A DNA stretch of 64,000 nt from Chrysoporthe austroafricana. Lineage: Eukaryota; Ascomycota; Sordariomycetes; Diaporthales; Cryphonectriaceae. The position numbers and the translations under genes were made by a program. The notes beneath the pieces were generated by a model, which had not been told where the DNA came from, did no database searches, and saw only the letters and a program-made list of their open reading frames with translations. This document shows, piece after piece, positions 1 to 10,547 of this stretch; the stretch's first letter is position 1; each line of letters starts with the position of its first letter. Location of the stretch: the NCBI GenBank assembly GCA_001051155.2, contig JYIP02000004.1:1117576-1181575 (forward strand), read 5' to 3'.

Positions 1-329
1 TAGCTCCGTCACCGGCCTCAAGGCCTGGCCCAGCAACACATTGCATGGACACCTCCATAGGACAACGGAGATATAGCGTCAGGGCAACTGAAGGCATCGG
101 CTTGAATCACTCATCGACTTGGCCCTTGTGTCTTGGAAAGCCATCCAGAAGCCAGCGAGTGCCCCTTTCAGCAGTTTCGTTGTAGATCTTCCTCCGAATC
201 AGCCAGCAAGCAAGGTCGTCGGGCATAACTGGATTACTAGTACCTGGCTTCGTGCCAAGTCTCGAGGCGACAGGATCTTGTTACTATCTGGGCTGGCACA
301 TCAGGTCGCCATAGGTCAAATGTTTGAAG

Positions 330-1397
330 CTAAACCGTCTCGGATTCCTTTGCCGACACCTGGAACCCCGATGACAAAGACGATAAGGGGGATCGGCTGC
401 TGGGTCTTTCCGCAGGGCTCCAGCAGGATTGTCTGAGTGAGAGCATTTGATGATTTTGGAGATGTAGCAATATCGTCATTGGCAGTTGAAAGTCGTAGGT
501 CGGTCTCGGCAGGCCATGCTCTCGGAAAGACTCATCCACTGTCTCGAAGACGAAGGCGTCAGCAATGCCACTTTCCACTGCTAGCCTAGGCTTCCACCTA
601 GCAATCCATACAAGTTTAACATACCAATGTCCAAAAATGACTTCCAAGTCAAATGTGCTTCGTTCTCCATATCTGTCGTATGCTTGTTTGATATTTATTT
701 GTATAATGTCGAGCCGCTCGCCGGTGTTGGCCATATCTGGAAACTCCAGCGCAATCCCCTTGGCACACCGAACCAACTTGGAATGCCCACAAAGTAGATT
801 CCATGCCTGGCCTGAGTTGCTGTTCAATGACGTGACGTGTAGAGTTATGTCATTCCATGGAGAATCACGTAGATGATCAAATTCCACATCCAGCAGCAGG
901 CAGACGCAGTCTCGAACAACATCTCTCGTAGTTGGCTCAACGACAGTCCGAAACTGGATTCTGCGAAGGTGTTGGAGACTTCGCCCCATCTGATGTACCC
1001 AAAATGCTGCAAGAACATCCCGAGCTCGTGGTCTCTGCCTTTCATCCCGGGAGTCCCTCTCTGTGCCAATAAAGTGTATAATGAGCAACTCAGCGTCGTC
1101 TTGGTACGCACTCTTTTCGACAACAGAAAGCTTAGCAATGTATGAAAGTACCCCAATCTCATGGACATTGTACGTCAAGCAACTACCATCGTCACTCGAA
1201 GGCTCTCTTGCGAGAGACACTTCGTAGCTGAGGTCCTTAAGGGACACCGGCCCCCAAGATCGGAGATCCCGAGGCGTACCGGGTTGAAGTTTCTCAGCCG
1301 GGACATAGTGATAGGACTCGGAAGGCTCGTGTTTGCTTCGTGTAGATCGGTGGTCTTGATGAGAGGGCCGTGCTGAACGAGATGCAGTAGAACCCAT
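330..1397 (-). CDS. Hypothetical protein, 355 aa
   Basis: I do not recognise this protein. It is one uninterrupted reading frame with a basic, Ser/Arg-rich N-terminus (about residues 1-40), a mixed alpha/beta central part with a few Trp and Cys residues, and a Ser-rich, probably disordered C-terminus from about residue 330. No signal peptide or membrane segment is visible. The start is the first Met of the frame. The codon pattern fits a real gene (long frame, antisense ORFs short), but no catalytic motif can be named. The C-terminal low-complexity stretch might be intron read-through, so the true 3' end could differ. It is transcribed in the same direction as the Asp-box gene downstream at higher coordinates, with 1.2 kb between them. 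Confidence 0.5.
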   Translation of the reverse strand: MGSTASRSARPSHQDHRSTRSKHEPSESYHYVPAEKLQPGTPRDLRSWGPVSLKDLSYEVSLAREPSSDDGSCLTYNVHEIGVLSYIAKLSVVEKSAYQDDAELLIIHFIGTERDSRDERQRPRARDVLAAFWVHQMGRSLQHLRRIQFRTVVEPTTRDVVRDCVCLLLDVEFDHLRDSPWNDITLHVTSLNSNSGQAWNLLCGHSKLVRCAKGIALEFPDMANTGERLDIIQINIKQAYDRYGERSTFDLEVIFGHWYVKLVWIARWKPRLAVESGIADAFVFETVDESFREHGLPRPTYDFQLPMTILLHLQNHQMLSLRQSCWSPAERPSSRSPLSSLSSGFQVSAKESETV

Positions 1398-2574
1398 CTT
1401 TGTGAGGCTTTGACGCTTAGATATGTGGATTGAAATGCCTTTATTGTCGAGACAAGCACTTGATATTATGCCTGAATGGAATTGGTCTCATTTTGTGGCA
1501 AGTGCTGGATACAGGAAAGCATGAAATGGGACACCATTTCGCCTGGTGGTCTTTCATGCAGTCTGTTGAATAGCGCCGAGGCGTGTGCTCGAGGAGCCAC
1601 AGGATGTTCAACGCTGAATGAGAGTTGTAACACAATGATTCCGGAGTAGGACTGCGCTCCCGAGCATCGGCCATCACTACAAGTGCTCTGAGCCTCGGGT
1701 CCTACATGATTATTTTTAGCAAGACTCCACGACGAATCGTATACCATGAACACTCGCACCTCACACTATCAGAAAACTGAAGCCACAGCATTCTGAAGCG
1801 AATGGTTGAGAGCCGAGTAACTCACAGCATCGTGTCACGGATTACTCACCTTTGAAATAAGGCCGTTGACTCGTCCTCGCACCCTACCATTTCCTTCTGC
1901 CTAAGCCAAACCAGATGTCAATCGAAGCTGCAAGAGGGATGTGATACATTTGTACGTCGTCGCGAGGACTGTGTACAATGCAACTCACGGTATCCATTTT
2001 GAGCCGACGTAGTCATTCTCACAGGTTTCATGCTCTGTAAAACATTGTCTCAGAAGTGCGTATGACAGACCCAGAAATAGCTTCATTGAACACTAAGGGG
2101 CCCAATTGGCTTTCAGTATTGGTTTTGTGCCTTAATTGAGTACCTCCGAGAAGACATGCGCTCAGCGGTCATGACCCGCGCCAATTCCGGCTCTTTACGG
2201 CCTGATAAAATCTGTACATAGGTCTACTTAATTAAGATTGGAAGTCCTTCTTTTGACCATCACTTCCGAGTGACCAGTGCAAGGACCAGGAGCTGCATGC
2301 CCGCATAGCACTCACATCTTTGCGAAAGCACAAAGACGGCTCCATGGGTGCAGACCTATTGCACAATTCAGGCAGATTGTATCGGAAAATTCTCTAAATT
2401 CTTTATCTCAATTAGAAGTTTCCTCTGAGAAATAACGGTTGTTCTCGAAATGGGCGTTGCCCACGCTTAGAGTCAAATCTGAAGGTTACAAATCGTTTGT
2501 AGTCTATTCAGTTCTCTCAGGGTATCTTGGCGACAGAACCAGATATTCCGTACGATTGAATGAAACCCTATCCC
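1398..2574. other. Intergenic, nothing recognised
   Basis: This stretch holds the promoter of the 355-aa gene and the 3' flank of the Asp-box gene. I see only short ORFs without family motifs and no RNA gene. Confidence 0.5.
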
Positions 2575-3804
2575 CTACGGGGCCCATTCGAGTATGCGGC
2601 CCCGAACGTCCTGACCGTGCTCGCATGCTACAAGCAGCTGGGTACTACTTAACCTGAGGATGCCTGGCCAAAATGACTCACGAGGACAAGCAATCTGCGG
2701 AAGCTGCCATTGTATCTTCCCATCGACAAGAGGTCCACCGAATACGGCTTTGACTGATGCCTTTCGTGGCCAGCCCCTTAGCTCTACATCCATATCCGTC
2801 ATGAACACTGTTGCCAGACCGCCATTCGCAAAGGCCTCAATCTGAGGCGATCCCGCATTCGCACCCCGCTGCATCTCAAAGACGACTTGTCGATGGCCCC
2901 AGGTGGATCCGTCATCATATGAGACAACAGCCTCTACTGAGAACGTGCCGTGTCTTGTCGTTTCGAAAACCATCACCAGCGCTGGCCGTCCCCGATCCGT
3001 GGTGGCCGCGATGCCCGTCATCCCATCCCTCAGCAGCTCTCCGGCGCCCGTGACCGTCCTTGCCTCCGACCAAGTCCGGCCTCTGTCATACGACGCCCGC
3101 ATCATAGTGTCCTGATCCCTCGCCTCTAGCTCCATCGAGTACGTCATCTGCACCTCGCCGGCCGAGCCGATGCGCATGAAGGGTTCCCACAATCCCCAGG
3201 GCGCCGATTTCTCCGCAGCCTGCGACAGGTACTTCCACGTCCGGCCGCCGTCCAGTGACTCACAGACCGTTATGCGGAAGTGCGTAGGCCTCCGGTTCGT
3301 CTCGGGATCTACGACATCATGGTTCCGAAAGGCGGCGAGGACCTTGGGCAGCGGTTCGGCTCCCGAGCCGGGCACCTCGAGCAGAAAGAGGTTGCCGCAC
3401 TCATGATCGCAGCGGGTAACCTCTCCCCAAGGCTCAAACGTCCTCCCGTTGTCGACGCTGCGCTTGATGGTGAGGATGCGTGTCGGCGGCTCGAGGCGCG
3501 TGAAGCCTAGCAGGATGGAGCCGTCCGACAGACGCGTCAGCCGGGGATAGGTGGCGGGGGAGTCGTGCAGCACCAGATCCCCATCCCAGACGTGACCAGA
3601 GGTGCCCAGCACCGCTGAGGAATGGTCGCCGGCCGAGGTGCTGGGTCCGGAAGCCGGGCCCGGCCGATTGAGGCCGAGCTTGTCTGTTATTTGCGGCTTG
3701 GAGCGCGTGTGGGCCGTCGTCCTGTAGAGTCCTAGAAAGATGATGACGAACAGGGCCACAAACACAGCTCCGATCGACTTTCTGCGCGCGATGATGGCAT
3801 CCAT
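2575..3804 (-). CDS. Membrane-anchored GH93-like Asp-box (BNR) glycosidase
   Basis: The 409-aa protein is a predicted six-bladed beta-propeller glycosidase, closest in pattern to fungal GH93 exo-arabinanases and BNR-repeat sialidase-like proteins. Four Asp-box motifs are visible (SVDNGRTF, SLDGGRTW, SYDRGRTW, SYDDGSTW). GH93-type landmarks are also present: FRITVCES, GLWEPFMRI, RDGMTGIA and NAGSPQI. The N-terminus has a basic start (ARRK) followed by one hydrophobic segment at about residues 12-28, which could be a signal peptide or a type II signal anchor. A Ser/Pro-rich linker runs to about residue 70. Substrate is inferred: arabinan side chains of plant pectin would fit GH93, but sialidase-like activity cannot be excluded. 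Single exon, no breaks. The start codon is the only Met before the hydrophobic segment. Confidence 0.85.
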   Translation of the reverse strand: MDAIIARRKSIGAVFVALFVIIFLGLYRTTAHTRSKPQITDKLGLNRPGPASGPSTSAGDHSSAVLGTSGHVWDGDLVLHDSPATYPRLTRLSDGSILLGFTRLEPPTRILTIKRSVDNGRTFEPWGEVTRCDHECGNLFLLEVPGSGAEPLPKVLAAFRNHDVVDPETNRRPTHFRITVCESLDGGRTWKYLSQAAEKSAPWGLWEPFMRIGSAGEVQMTYSMELEARDQDTMMRASYDRGRTWSEARTVTGAGELLRDGMTGIAATTDRGRPALVMVFETTRHGTFSVEAVVSYDDGSTWGHRQVVFEMQRGANAGSPQIEAFANGGLATVFMTDMDVELRGWPRKASVKAVFGGPLVDGKIQWQLPQIACPRESFWPGILRLSSTQLLVACEHGQDVRGRILEWAP

Positions 3805-5799
3805 GTCAAGTCAGGCCGGCACAGCGCGATGTTGTGGGCAGTCCTCTTCCTTCGGAGCCTCTCCGCGTCTTGGCCTGCGGTTGTTTTTTCAAACTATGCG
3901 ATGACGTCGTTTCGCCTCGAGTCAGAATCAGCATCGATTATCAGATCTGGTCTGTTGCGACATTAGCCGGGGCGTCCCCCCCCCCTCGCCGTGGGGGCGC
4001 CGGCGCGCCTGATCTCGTGTCAACATACGGCTGCATGCAGGCGTCCGGGGTCTCGTATTTGTGGACTCATTAAAAACCGCCTCGGGCCTTACTGGGTAGA
4101 TGCTCGCTAGAAGCCCGAATTTCGACTCAACAAAAGACGAGTGAGTGGAGCAGCGCAGATAGCCGGGTCAGCGCCCACGACCACCCTCCGATCCGAATTA
4201 CGAATCGCTACCTACATCTGGCTATAGGTAAGCCAGCAAATTGGAGGGGTTAGTATCACACACAGTTCCTTGCTCCAGTCTCGATGCCGCGTGCCATGTT
4301 ATGCGACACGTCGCCCTTGAAAGCCTGAGCCTGAGCCTGCTACTCCATCAGCACGCACCATGGATGAGTAGCCCACACCACGGCAATGGGACCTGGCCGG
4401 CTATGAGGACTTTTAGCTGACTCGGCAAGATTCGTCGGTGACAGCGGTAGATGGTGCAACGAATGCCCAACGTAGACTGGGGTGGCCGATGCCCTTGGCC
4501 GTCTGGCAGTATCCCTTTGCTATAGGCAAGGGGCCGACAAGGTCAGAAAATGAGGCTCCTGTCAACCCGCAACAACGGTCATGGGTATGGGTCCTGTTGG
4601 TGCCATGTAATATTGCGCCTAGCATGTATGTTGTTTAGGATGGTTGTGGACAGTGCTTCGCAAAAACGTTGATACGACGGAATCAGCCGCGTCCCCTGCA
4701 GGTTCGAAGCGGTCTGGCAGCCCCTGAGCCAAGGAGCTGTCACCGGATGTCGTTCCGAACCCTGCGGCGCCATCGACAAAAATGCTGTGTGTATGTGATG
4801 GCCACGGCCTCTGTCGATAATGCTGTCAGGAGAAAAGCTTGAGCTGCGTATCAATGCAGGCGCAACCATACATGGCCAGTAGCACGACATAAGTCACACG
4901 ACCGGTGAGACAGCGGGGTTGCCAGAGAGATCACCACCTGGGGTGCAACCGGGGCCCGTTCGACCCCGGATCGTCGTAGGTTTTTTTGCATTGACTGGGG
5001 ACCTACTCCCATCGCAGGGTCCTGTAGACCCGCGGCTCTGGTGACGGCTCCTGGTGAGGGTCCCTCCTCATGTCTCTAGCTAGCCCCAACGCTACATAGT
5101 ATGGCTCGCATTATTTAGCGCAGCCGAGCCATCCGGGTGTTGTTTTCTGGCCCCCTTTACCCCGTATTCCGGTCATCTCCTACGGTGGTCCATGGAGAAA
5201 ATCTTGATGCGCCCTGCATATACCGCCCGGGCTCGCTCATCTTCCTGCTGCGCAGGAGCAAGGACCTGCTGGGCTGTCTTAAAGTGGGCTTGCTTCTGTA
5301 GGAAGTGTAAGTAGGAGAGAGAGGGATGGATCGAAACCGACTACGTGGAGGCTCTACCGGGCTCGCTGGCGCTGTCTCGAGTGACATATCACAAGTCTTG
5401 GTTTAGGCTCCTCTCACCTACGGTCTAGGTGTGACTTTGCTGATCTGCGGTGAGGAAGATCAATGCAACATCGTCTCTGAAGGACCCGCCGAGATAGAAT
5501 CGAACCACTTTGGCGCAGCCCCGACTCAGAAGGAGCGATCAAATATAACAAGGGCCGAACGCCTATCAGGCGGCGAAGCGAGTCTGGGAGAGGCCGAGCG
5601 AACGAATTATTTTGTTTTCGCTGTCAGCGAACAAACTTCTTGGCTCCACTGGACATCATACGATGGCCACGCTTTCGATCTTAATATGTGGTCCGCAGTC
5701 TGGAATTTCCAAACAGACCGTCATGAGTTGTGGAGTGGTCGCGGCGTGATCCAAACAAAATAGCAATCACGATATCTGCTATCTGGCCGGTCGCATAGG
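3805..5799. other. Intergenic between divergent genes
   Basis: This 2-kb region separates the divergent Asp-box (-) and flavohemoglobin (+) genes and presumably holds both promoters. An inverted repeat CACCTA-5 nt-TAGGTG lies at 5415-5431 and a GC-rich hairpin (CCGGGG/CCCCGG arms) near 4950. No convincing ORF or tRNA was found. Confidence 0.45.
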
Positions 5800-5806
5800 T
5801 ATTTAA
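5800..5806 (+). promoter_or_regulatory. TATA-like element of the flavohemoglobin gene
   Basis: TATTTAA lies 135 bp upstream of the chosen ATG. Initiation about 30 bp downstream would skip the ATG at 5808, which otherwise opens a short overlapping upstream ORF. Confidence 0.35.
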
Positions 5807-5940
5807 GATGGAGAGGCTCTTGGTGAAGCAATGGAAGACTTCTAGAATATTGTCGTTCCTCGCTTCTGAGCCCTATCTGCCCAATCTCCCCGATCTCATC
5901 GTATCGTTTGCTCTCCTGGACTGGAGCTGGCATCTCCGCG

Positions 5941-7194
5941 ATGTCTCACAATCTCACTTACCAGCAGATGCGTCTGCTGAAGGCCACCATCCCTAAACTC
6001 CGAGAGCAAGGCGAGAGGATCACCACCATCATGTACGGCAACATGTTGAGGGATCATCCAGAGCTCAATAATATGTTCAACTCGGTCAACCAAGCTAATC
6101 ACAGGCAGCCTCGCGCCTTGACGTCTGTCATTCTGGCCTTTGCCAGCGCCATCAATTATGATATCAGTGACCTAATCCCTAAGCTCGAGCGAATGTGCAA
6201 TAAGCACTGTTCTCTTGGGATCAAGCCAGAGCATTACGATATCGTGGCCGTCTACCTGCTCGATGCCTTCAGCGTTGTTCTCGGCCCAACTATGACACCA
6301 GAAACGGGTGAAGCCTGGCGCAGAGCGTACTGGGTCCTCGCAAAGATGCTCATAGGCCGGGAGAAGCAGCTGTACACCGCGTTTGGGCCATGGCAAAGCT
6401 GGGCACCTTTCCGGATTATCAAGAAGGAGTCGGAGACTGACGACATCGTCTCATTCTACCTATCTCCCCAAAATAAACGGCCGCTTCCCGGCTTCCTCCC
6501 AGGCCAATACATCTCAATCCAGGTGCCGCTGCCCAAGGTTGGATACATGCAATCCCGGCAGTTCTCACTCAGCGACGCGCCGCATGAGGACTACTACCGC
6601 ATCACCGTAAAACGGGAGTCGGGCGGGCAGGTCCCAGGCGCGGCAGACGACACCTACCCGGCAGGGCAGATGACCAACTACCTCATCGACCAGATGAACC
6701 CGGGCGACGTCGTGGACGTGACACATCCCGCGGGCGAGTTCTTCCTCGACACGACACAGACGAGCAGCGTGCCGCTGATTCTCATCTCCGCGGGCGTCGG
6801 GGTCGCACCTATGGTATCTATGCTCAACACTATGATGGACCTCCAACCCACGAGGGAGATCTCATGGATCCACGGCGCCAGGCGGATGATCCCCTTCTGC
6901 AACCACATACGGGAAGCGAAACGCCGCATGCCGAACCTAAGGACAAACATATTCAAAACGCACCTCGCAGATGGGGACCTGGCCGGCGTGACGCATGACT
7001 ACGACTTCAGGGTCGACCTGGCCAAGGTCAACCGCGAGGATTTGCACCTGAACCACAGTGGCGCGGAATACTACATCTGCGGGCCCGAGCAGTTTATGAT
7101 CGAGATGGCGGATTACCTCAAGATGCAAGGTGTGGAGTTGCGGCGGTTGAAATTTGAGCTATTTTCCACTGGAGACATGGTTGAGATAAAGTGA
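5941..7194 (+). CDS. fhb: Flavohemoglobin (nitric oxide dioxygenase)
   Basis: This enzyme oxidises NO to nitrate with O2 and NAD(P)H and protects the fungus from nitrosative stress. The 417-aa product has the three family domains in order. The N-terminal globin (about 1-140) keeps the distal Tyr in TTIMYGNM, the E7 Gln in VNQANHRQP, and the proximal His in NKHCSLGIKPEHY. The FAD-binding domain (about 150-260) has RQFSLSDAP. The NAD-binding domain (about 270-417) has GVGVAPMVSML and YYICGPEQFM, and the tail FELFSTG. Length matches the family (about 400). An in-frame ATG exists at 5908, but the ATG at 5941 gives the usual short N-terminus before the first globin helix (YQQMRLLKATIP), so I chose it. 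There is no targeting signal, so a cytosolic form is likely. No intron. Confidence 0.95.
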   Translation: MSHNLTYQQMRLLKATIPKLREQGERITTIMYGNMLRDHPELNNMFNSVNQANHRQPRALTSVILAFASAINYDISDLIPKLERMCNKHCSLGIKPEHYDIVAVYLLDAFSVVLGPTMTPETGEAWRRAYWVLAKMLIGREKQLYTAFGPWQSWAPFRIIKKESETDDIVSFYLSPQNKRPLPGFLPGQYISIQVPLPKVGYMQSRQFSLSDAPHEDYYRITVKRESGGQVPGAADDTYPAGQMTNYLIDQMNPGDVVDVTHPAGEFFLDTTQTSSVPLILISAGVGVAPMVSMLNTMMDLQPTREISWIHGARRMIPFCNHIREAKRRMPNLRTNIFKTHLADGDLAGVTHDYDFRVDLAKVNREDLHLNHSGAEYYICGPEQFMIEMADYLKMQGVELRRLKFELFSTGDMVEIK

Positions 7195-7984
7195 TGCCCT
7201 CGGGCACCTTAGGTGCGATCGGTCATGGTCATGAGCTTAGAGACGACAGCACACGCGAACGAGCGGAGAAGTGTTTCATTGTAACTGTCCTTACAGTATT
7301 TTCTCCACGGACCACGGTAGACCCCAGACATAGGAAGCAATGCCTCATGAGTATGAAGCGTTTGTCGATCGAGTCATACATACCGGGATGTGTTTTCATG
7401 AGCAAGGCTAGACTTCGGGCAGGGCACCGAGTGCTTCCAGGTTAGACAAAAAAAGGGGGTGGGAGCGGGTGTTATTGGGCATCATTTACACATTGGAATA
7501 GATACATTTATTAGAACTTGTGTTACATGTAGCTTGACATTCACCTATCACTAACCTGAGGGGCTACGGTGTTTTGATGGGAACTGTAAAACTCAATAGA
7601 GGTGCGCTAATTTGGCATCAATTGGTACATATAAATCTAGAATACGCTGTAGGATTTGGTTGTTCTCATCGTAGATTTGTAACTATTAATTTTATTTCTT
7701 CAACAAACTTGATTTATGTAGGGTCTTGCCGATTGATAGAATTCTTCAGTTCAATTGAAAACGATATTGTCTCTATTGCTCATCATTTAGTTCTGCGCAT
7801 TATTCAGTAGTCATCACTAAGTATTATCCCGTTCTCGAGCTGAAAGCAGAATATATCCGGATCATCGCAAATCCCCTGAGTTCTCATTGCCTGACAGGCC
7901 TTTGCACACCACCGAGTGTAAGGACATAACACGACGGAACAGGACCGGCTCACAATCCGTCAACATGGCCCGACCATACCTCAG
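7195..7984. other. Intergenic, AT-rich patch
   Basis: The stretch from about 7450 to 7830 is clearly AT-richer than its neighbours. A 78-aa ORF at 7574-7810 has no recognisable motif. It may be a relic of a degraded element, but nothing in it identifies one. Confidence 0.4.
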
Positions 7985-8370
7985 ATGACCTCGTCGCGCT
8001 TCCACATCCGACCGGCGACTGCAGCCGACGCGCAGGCTGTGACAGAGGCCTACTTCCGCGCCTTCGACACTCCCTTCAGGCGGTAATTTCGCGCCGTACG
8101 CGCCGTACATGCGTGGCTCGGCTGACTAAGCGTGGTTGAAGCGGCAGGACAACTCAACCGACAGGACCTTTGTCTCGACACCGAGGACGGGGACCTTGTC
8201 CGCGAGGCTCGGCAGGTGACCGGCTGGACGGGACCCAGGCGCACGACTCGTACGTGAATGCCAAGCCAGCGCGGCGGGGTCTGGGGTGTGGAGTTTCTGA
8301 GCCGTTCTTGAGCGAGATAGAGGAGAACAGACAGAAGTTGATGGACAAGAAGCCGCACTGGTGTGAGTGA
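7985..8370 (+). pseudogene. GNAT-family N-acetyltransferase remnant
   Basis: Three pieces of a fungal GNAT protein remain on the plus strand in different frames. The ATG at 7985 opens a typical GNAT N-terminus (FHIRPATAADAQAV, then AYFRAFDTPF) that stops at a TAA after about 33 codons. A middle piece near 8160-8270 reads like the beta-strand before the core (DTEDGDLVREARQVTGW). The ORF ending at 8370 contains PFLSEIEENRQKLMDKKPHW, the conserved stretch just before the acetyl-CoA-binding motif. The acetyl-CoA-binding part itself is missing. Stops and frame changes between the pieces cannot be removed with one intron, so I call it a truncated pseudogene. Family assignment rests on remembered family patterns. 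Confidence 0.6.
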
Positions 8371-8852
8371 TGTCGCTCTTCTCAGTGCTTCAACTGTGCC
8401 AGAGGGGACTGGGACGCTGATGTGCCGCCGCATTTCTTGACCTACTTGGCGCGCATGAGGATTATCAACAAAGGGATCACCGGTATCCTCATACGCCGGG
8501 GCACTGATCAAGGGGGCCTTAATGGTCTCGATAGTCTTCTGCACGACAGCGAAAAGAGCCAGCCTTATGCCAAGGTAAGCCGACACGAACCGACACTCGA
8601 ATTGAACATATGTAAGGCTCACACGCTTGCTGGAGTCATGGATTTGTGGTGACGGCATTGATAGCCTAGATCATGCTCCCTATGGTAGTAATAATAGTTA
8701 CAAGACGCTAGAGAAAGCCGCAGGTGTCGTCGTCCTAAGAGGCGGATACAAAGCATTCTATATTCAGGGTTTACAATGGGTATACATCCGAGTTGGGCAC
8801 CAACAAGTGGCCCTACAGTGAGCCTAAGTCCATGAACCGATAGGCTTGTCCA
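8371..8852. other. Intergenic, nothing recognised
   Basis: No continuation of the GNAT fold was found in any frame. The stretch forms the 3' flank of the convergent secreted-protein gene. Confidence 0.4.
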
Positions 8853-10547
8853 TTAAGGGCGAGGACCTCTTCCGTCTCTTCCACCTTTACCGCCACCCGG
8901 GCCGCCCGGGCCGCCGAAGTGGCCCCAGTACGCATCGGAGTCTCCTCTCCTCGTGCTAGACGAGTTGACGCAGCTCGGCGACTCGTAGTCCGCCTTCGTG
9001 CCCATGGGCCACATCGGGATGAAGCACACCTCGTCCACGCCGCAGGGAGGGCAGCGCTTGAAGCGAGCCCAGGAGAGATACTGCATCAGCCCCGTGAGGG
9101 TTTCGACGGCCTGTGTCATCGTCTCCGAGTCATCTGGCTCGCTGTCACTAGTGACGAGGTCCCGCACTTCAAAGAGCTTAGTGCAGATATTGGAGGTCAC
9201 GACCTTGAAGGCAGCGTGGATCAGCTCGTCCGACTCTGTGACGGGGTGTACGCCATGGAGGTAAAAATTGGTGCAACGGTCGATGGCGGCTGGCACTTGT
9301 TCGCTGTCGCTATCCTTGCCGGAGTAGTCGACGTAGACGGTCAGGAGGAACTTGAGCTCGTCCGCAATCTCCTCGACAGAGGTCGTCTTCTCGGCCATGA
9401 ACTTGAGCCTGTCAGCGTAACGGCCTACGATGAGATCGGTGACGTCTTGCCAGTCGATGGGCCGGACAGGGTCGTTGAGTCGTGCGGCGATCGTCTTGTT
9501 GAGATAACCTCGGATGCCTTCAAGCTCGGCTTCGGTCGCATTCAAAAGTCTCGGCAGGTCAGGCCGCGCGGGATCAGGGTTTGTCATGTTGATCGGGAAG
9601 AAAAAGGCCGAAACCATCGAGGAGTAGTCAATGTTGGTTCTTGCTGAGCCAATGTCATGGTAGCGCTCGGACAAGCCACGGATAAACTCAAAGTTGCCAA
9701 ACATGCTCCCGGCCCCGGGGCCCCGGCTGTTGGAAGCCGGGCGCTGCATGACCTGCAGCTGCTCAAGTCCATCGTAGAAGTCGCAATGGATGATTTCAAA
9801 GCCCGCCTCCATGCGGACCGCGCCATCGAGATTCCAGTCCTTGCACAGGGCACAGATCTCGATGGCGCGCTGCCGCTCGTCCATGGGCCCGCCGGCACGC
9901 CTCTCGTGCACGTCGTTCTTCCTATTCTCGAAATCGAACTCGGTCTTAGTCCGCCGCAGCAGGTGATCCTGGGAGTCCAACGTGCCCATCGTAGTCTTTC
10001 CTCCGCTCATGCCATCGATGTAGATATACCGCATAGGGCGACTCGTGCGATACGTGTGCAGCCAGCCTCCCTTGGATTCGACCGGCGGCTCGTCGCGGGG
10101 CATCTGCCTCAAGGATTCCTGCAAATCTCCCTCGTAGCCGAGGGGGGCCTGGAAGACACCGTCCCCAGCCAGCGGAGGCGGACCGCCGCCGCCAGGTCCC
10201 TTGCCTGGTCCTCCACCAGGGCCCCTCCCTCCGCGCGCAAAGCCCTCGGCGTGCTCAACCTCATATGCGAGCCAGTCAGGCTCGTCCGGCGATCTCTCGT
10301 CGTCGTTACCGTGGTGGAAGATAACGCCCTCGGGGACCGTGGCGAGGAAGAAGGACATGCCGTTGTGATGCAGAGACGCACCCCATTGTCTCATGGAGTC
10401 GTGCACGGCGTTGAAGATCTGAGGGGCTCGGCTCTTGGCAACCTCGACGCTGGGGCCGAAGTCTTCACTGATGGGTAGCCCATCGCTGGTGGCCTGCGAC
10501 AGGCCCGATGCGGCAAGGGTCGCCGCCAGAATGCGACGCGCCACCAT
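8853..10547 (-). CDS. Secreted protein of unknown function, 564 aa
   Basis: A single-exon gene encoding a protein with a signal peptide (about residues 1-20, cut near ASGLSQATS). The pattern is one I associate with conserved ascomycete proteins lacking a named domain: FHHGNDD, PDWLAYEVEHAEGFARG, TYRTSRPMRYIYIDGMSGG and ICALCKDWNLDG. A Gly/Pro-rich linker lies at about residues 105-125, and the C-terminus ends in a Gly-rich tail (GGPGGPGGGKGGRDGRG). Several Cys residues in the C-terminal third (RCPPCGVDEVC) suggest disulfides. Asn-glycosylation sites such as NMT and NAT are present. It is probably extracellular or wall-associated. No catalytic motif is recognised and no function is proposed. 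The long antisense ORFs here are GC-rich shadows. Confidence 0.8.
   Translation of the reverse strand: MVARRILAATLAASGLSQATSDGLPISEDFGPSVEVAKSRAPQIFNAVHDSMRQWGASLHHNGMSFFLATVPEGVIFHHGNDDERSPDEPDWLAYEVEHAEGFARGGRGPGGGPGKGPGGGGPPPLAGDGVFQAPLGYEGDLQESLRQMPRDEPPVESKGGWLHTYRTSRPMRYIYIDGMSGGKTTMGTLDSQDHLLRRTKTEFDFENRKNDVHERRAGGPMDERQRAIEICALCKDWNLDGAVRMEAGFEIIHCDFYDGLEQLQVMQRPASNSRGPGAGSMFGNFEFIRGLSERYHDIGSARTNIDYSSMVSAFFFPINMTNPDPARPDLPRLLNATEAELEGIRGYLNKTIAARLNDPVRPIDWQDVTDLIVGRYADRLKFMAEKTTSVEEIADELKFLLTVYVDYSGKDSDSEQVPAAIDRCTNFYLHGVHPVTESDELIHAAFKVVTSNICTKLFEVRDLVTSDSEPDDSETMTQAVETLTGLMQYLSWARFKRCPPCGVDEVCFIPMWPMGTKADYESPSCVNSSSTRRGDSDAYWGHFGGPGGPGGGKGGRDGRGPRP

Noticed and set aside
4930..4985. 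tRNA-like string with GTTCGACCCC
   Set aside because: The T-arm and acceptor stem do not pair; only a simple CCGGGG/CCCCGG hairpin is present.
5431..5763. 110-codon ORF upstream of the flavohemoglobin gene
   Set aside because: No motif, ordinary random composition, and it occupies the likely promoter of the flavohemoglobin gene.
9657..10478. 273-codon plus-strand ORF within the secreted-protein gene
   Set aside because: Antisense to a longer frame with signal peptide and conserved-looking segments; no motif of its own.
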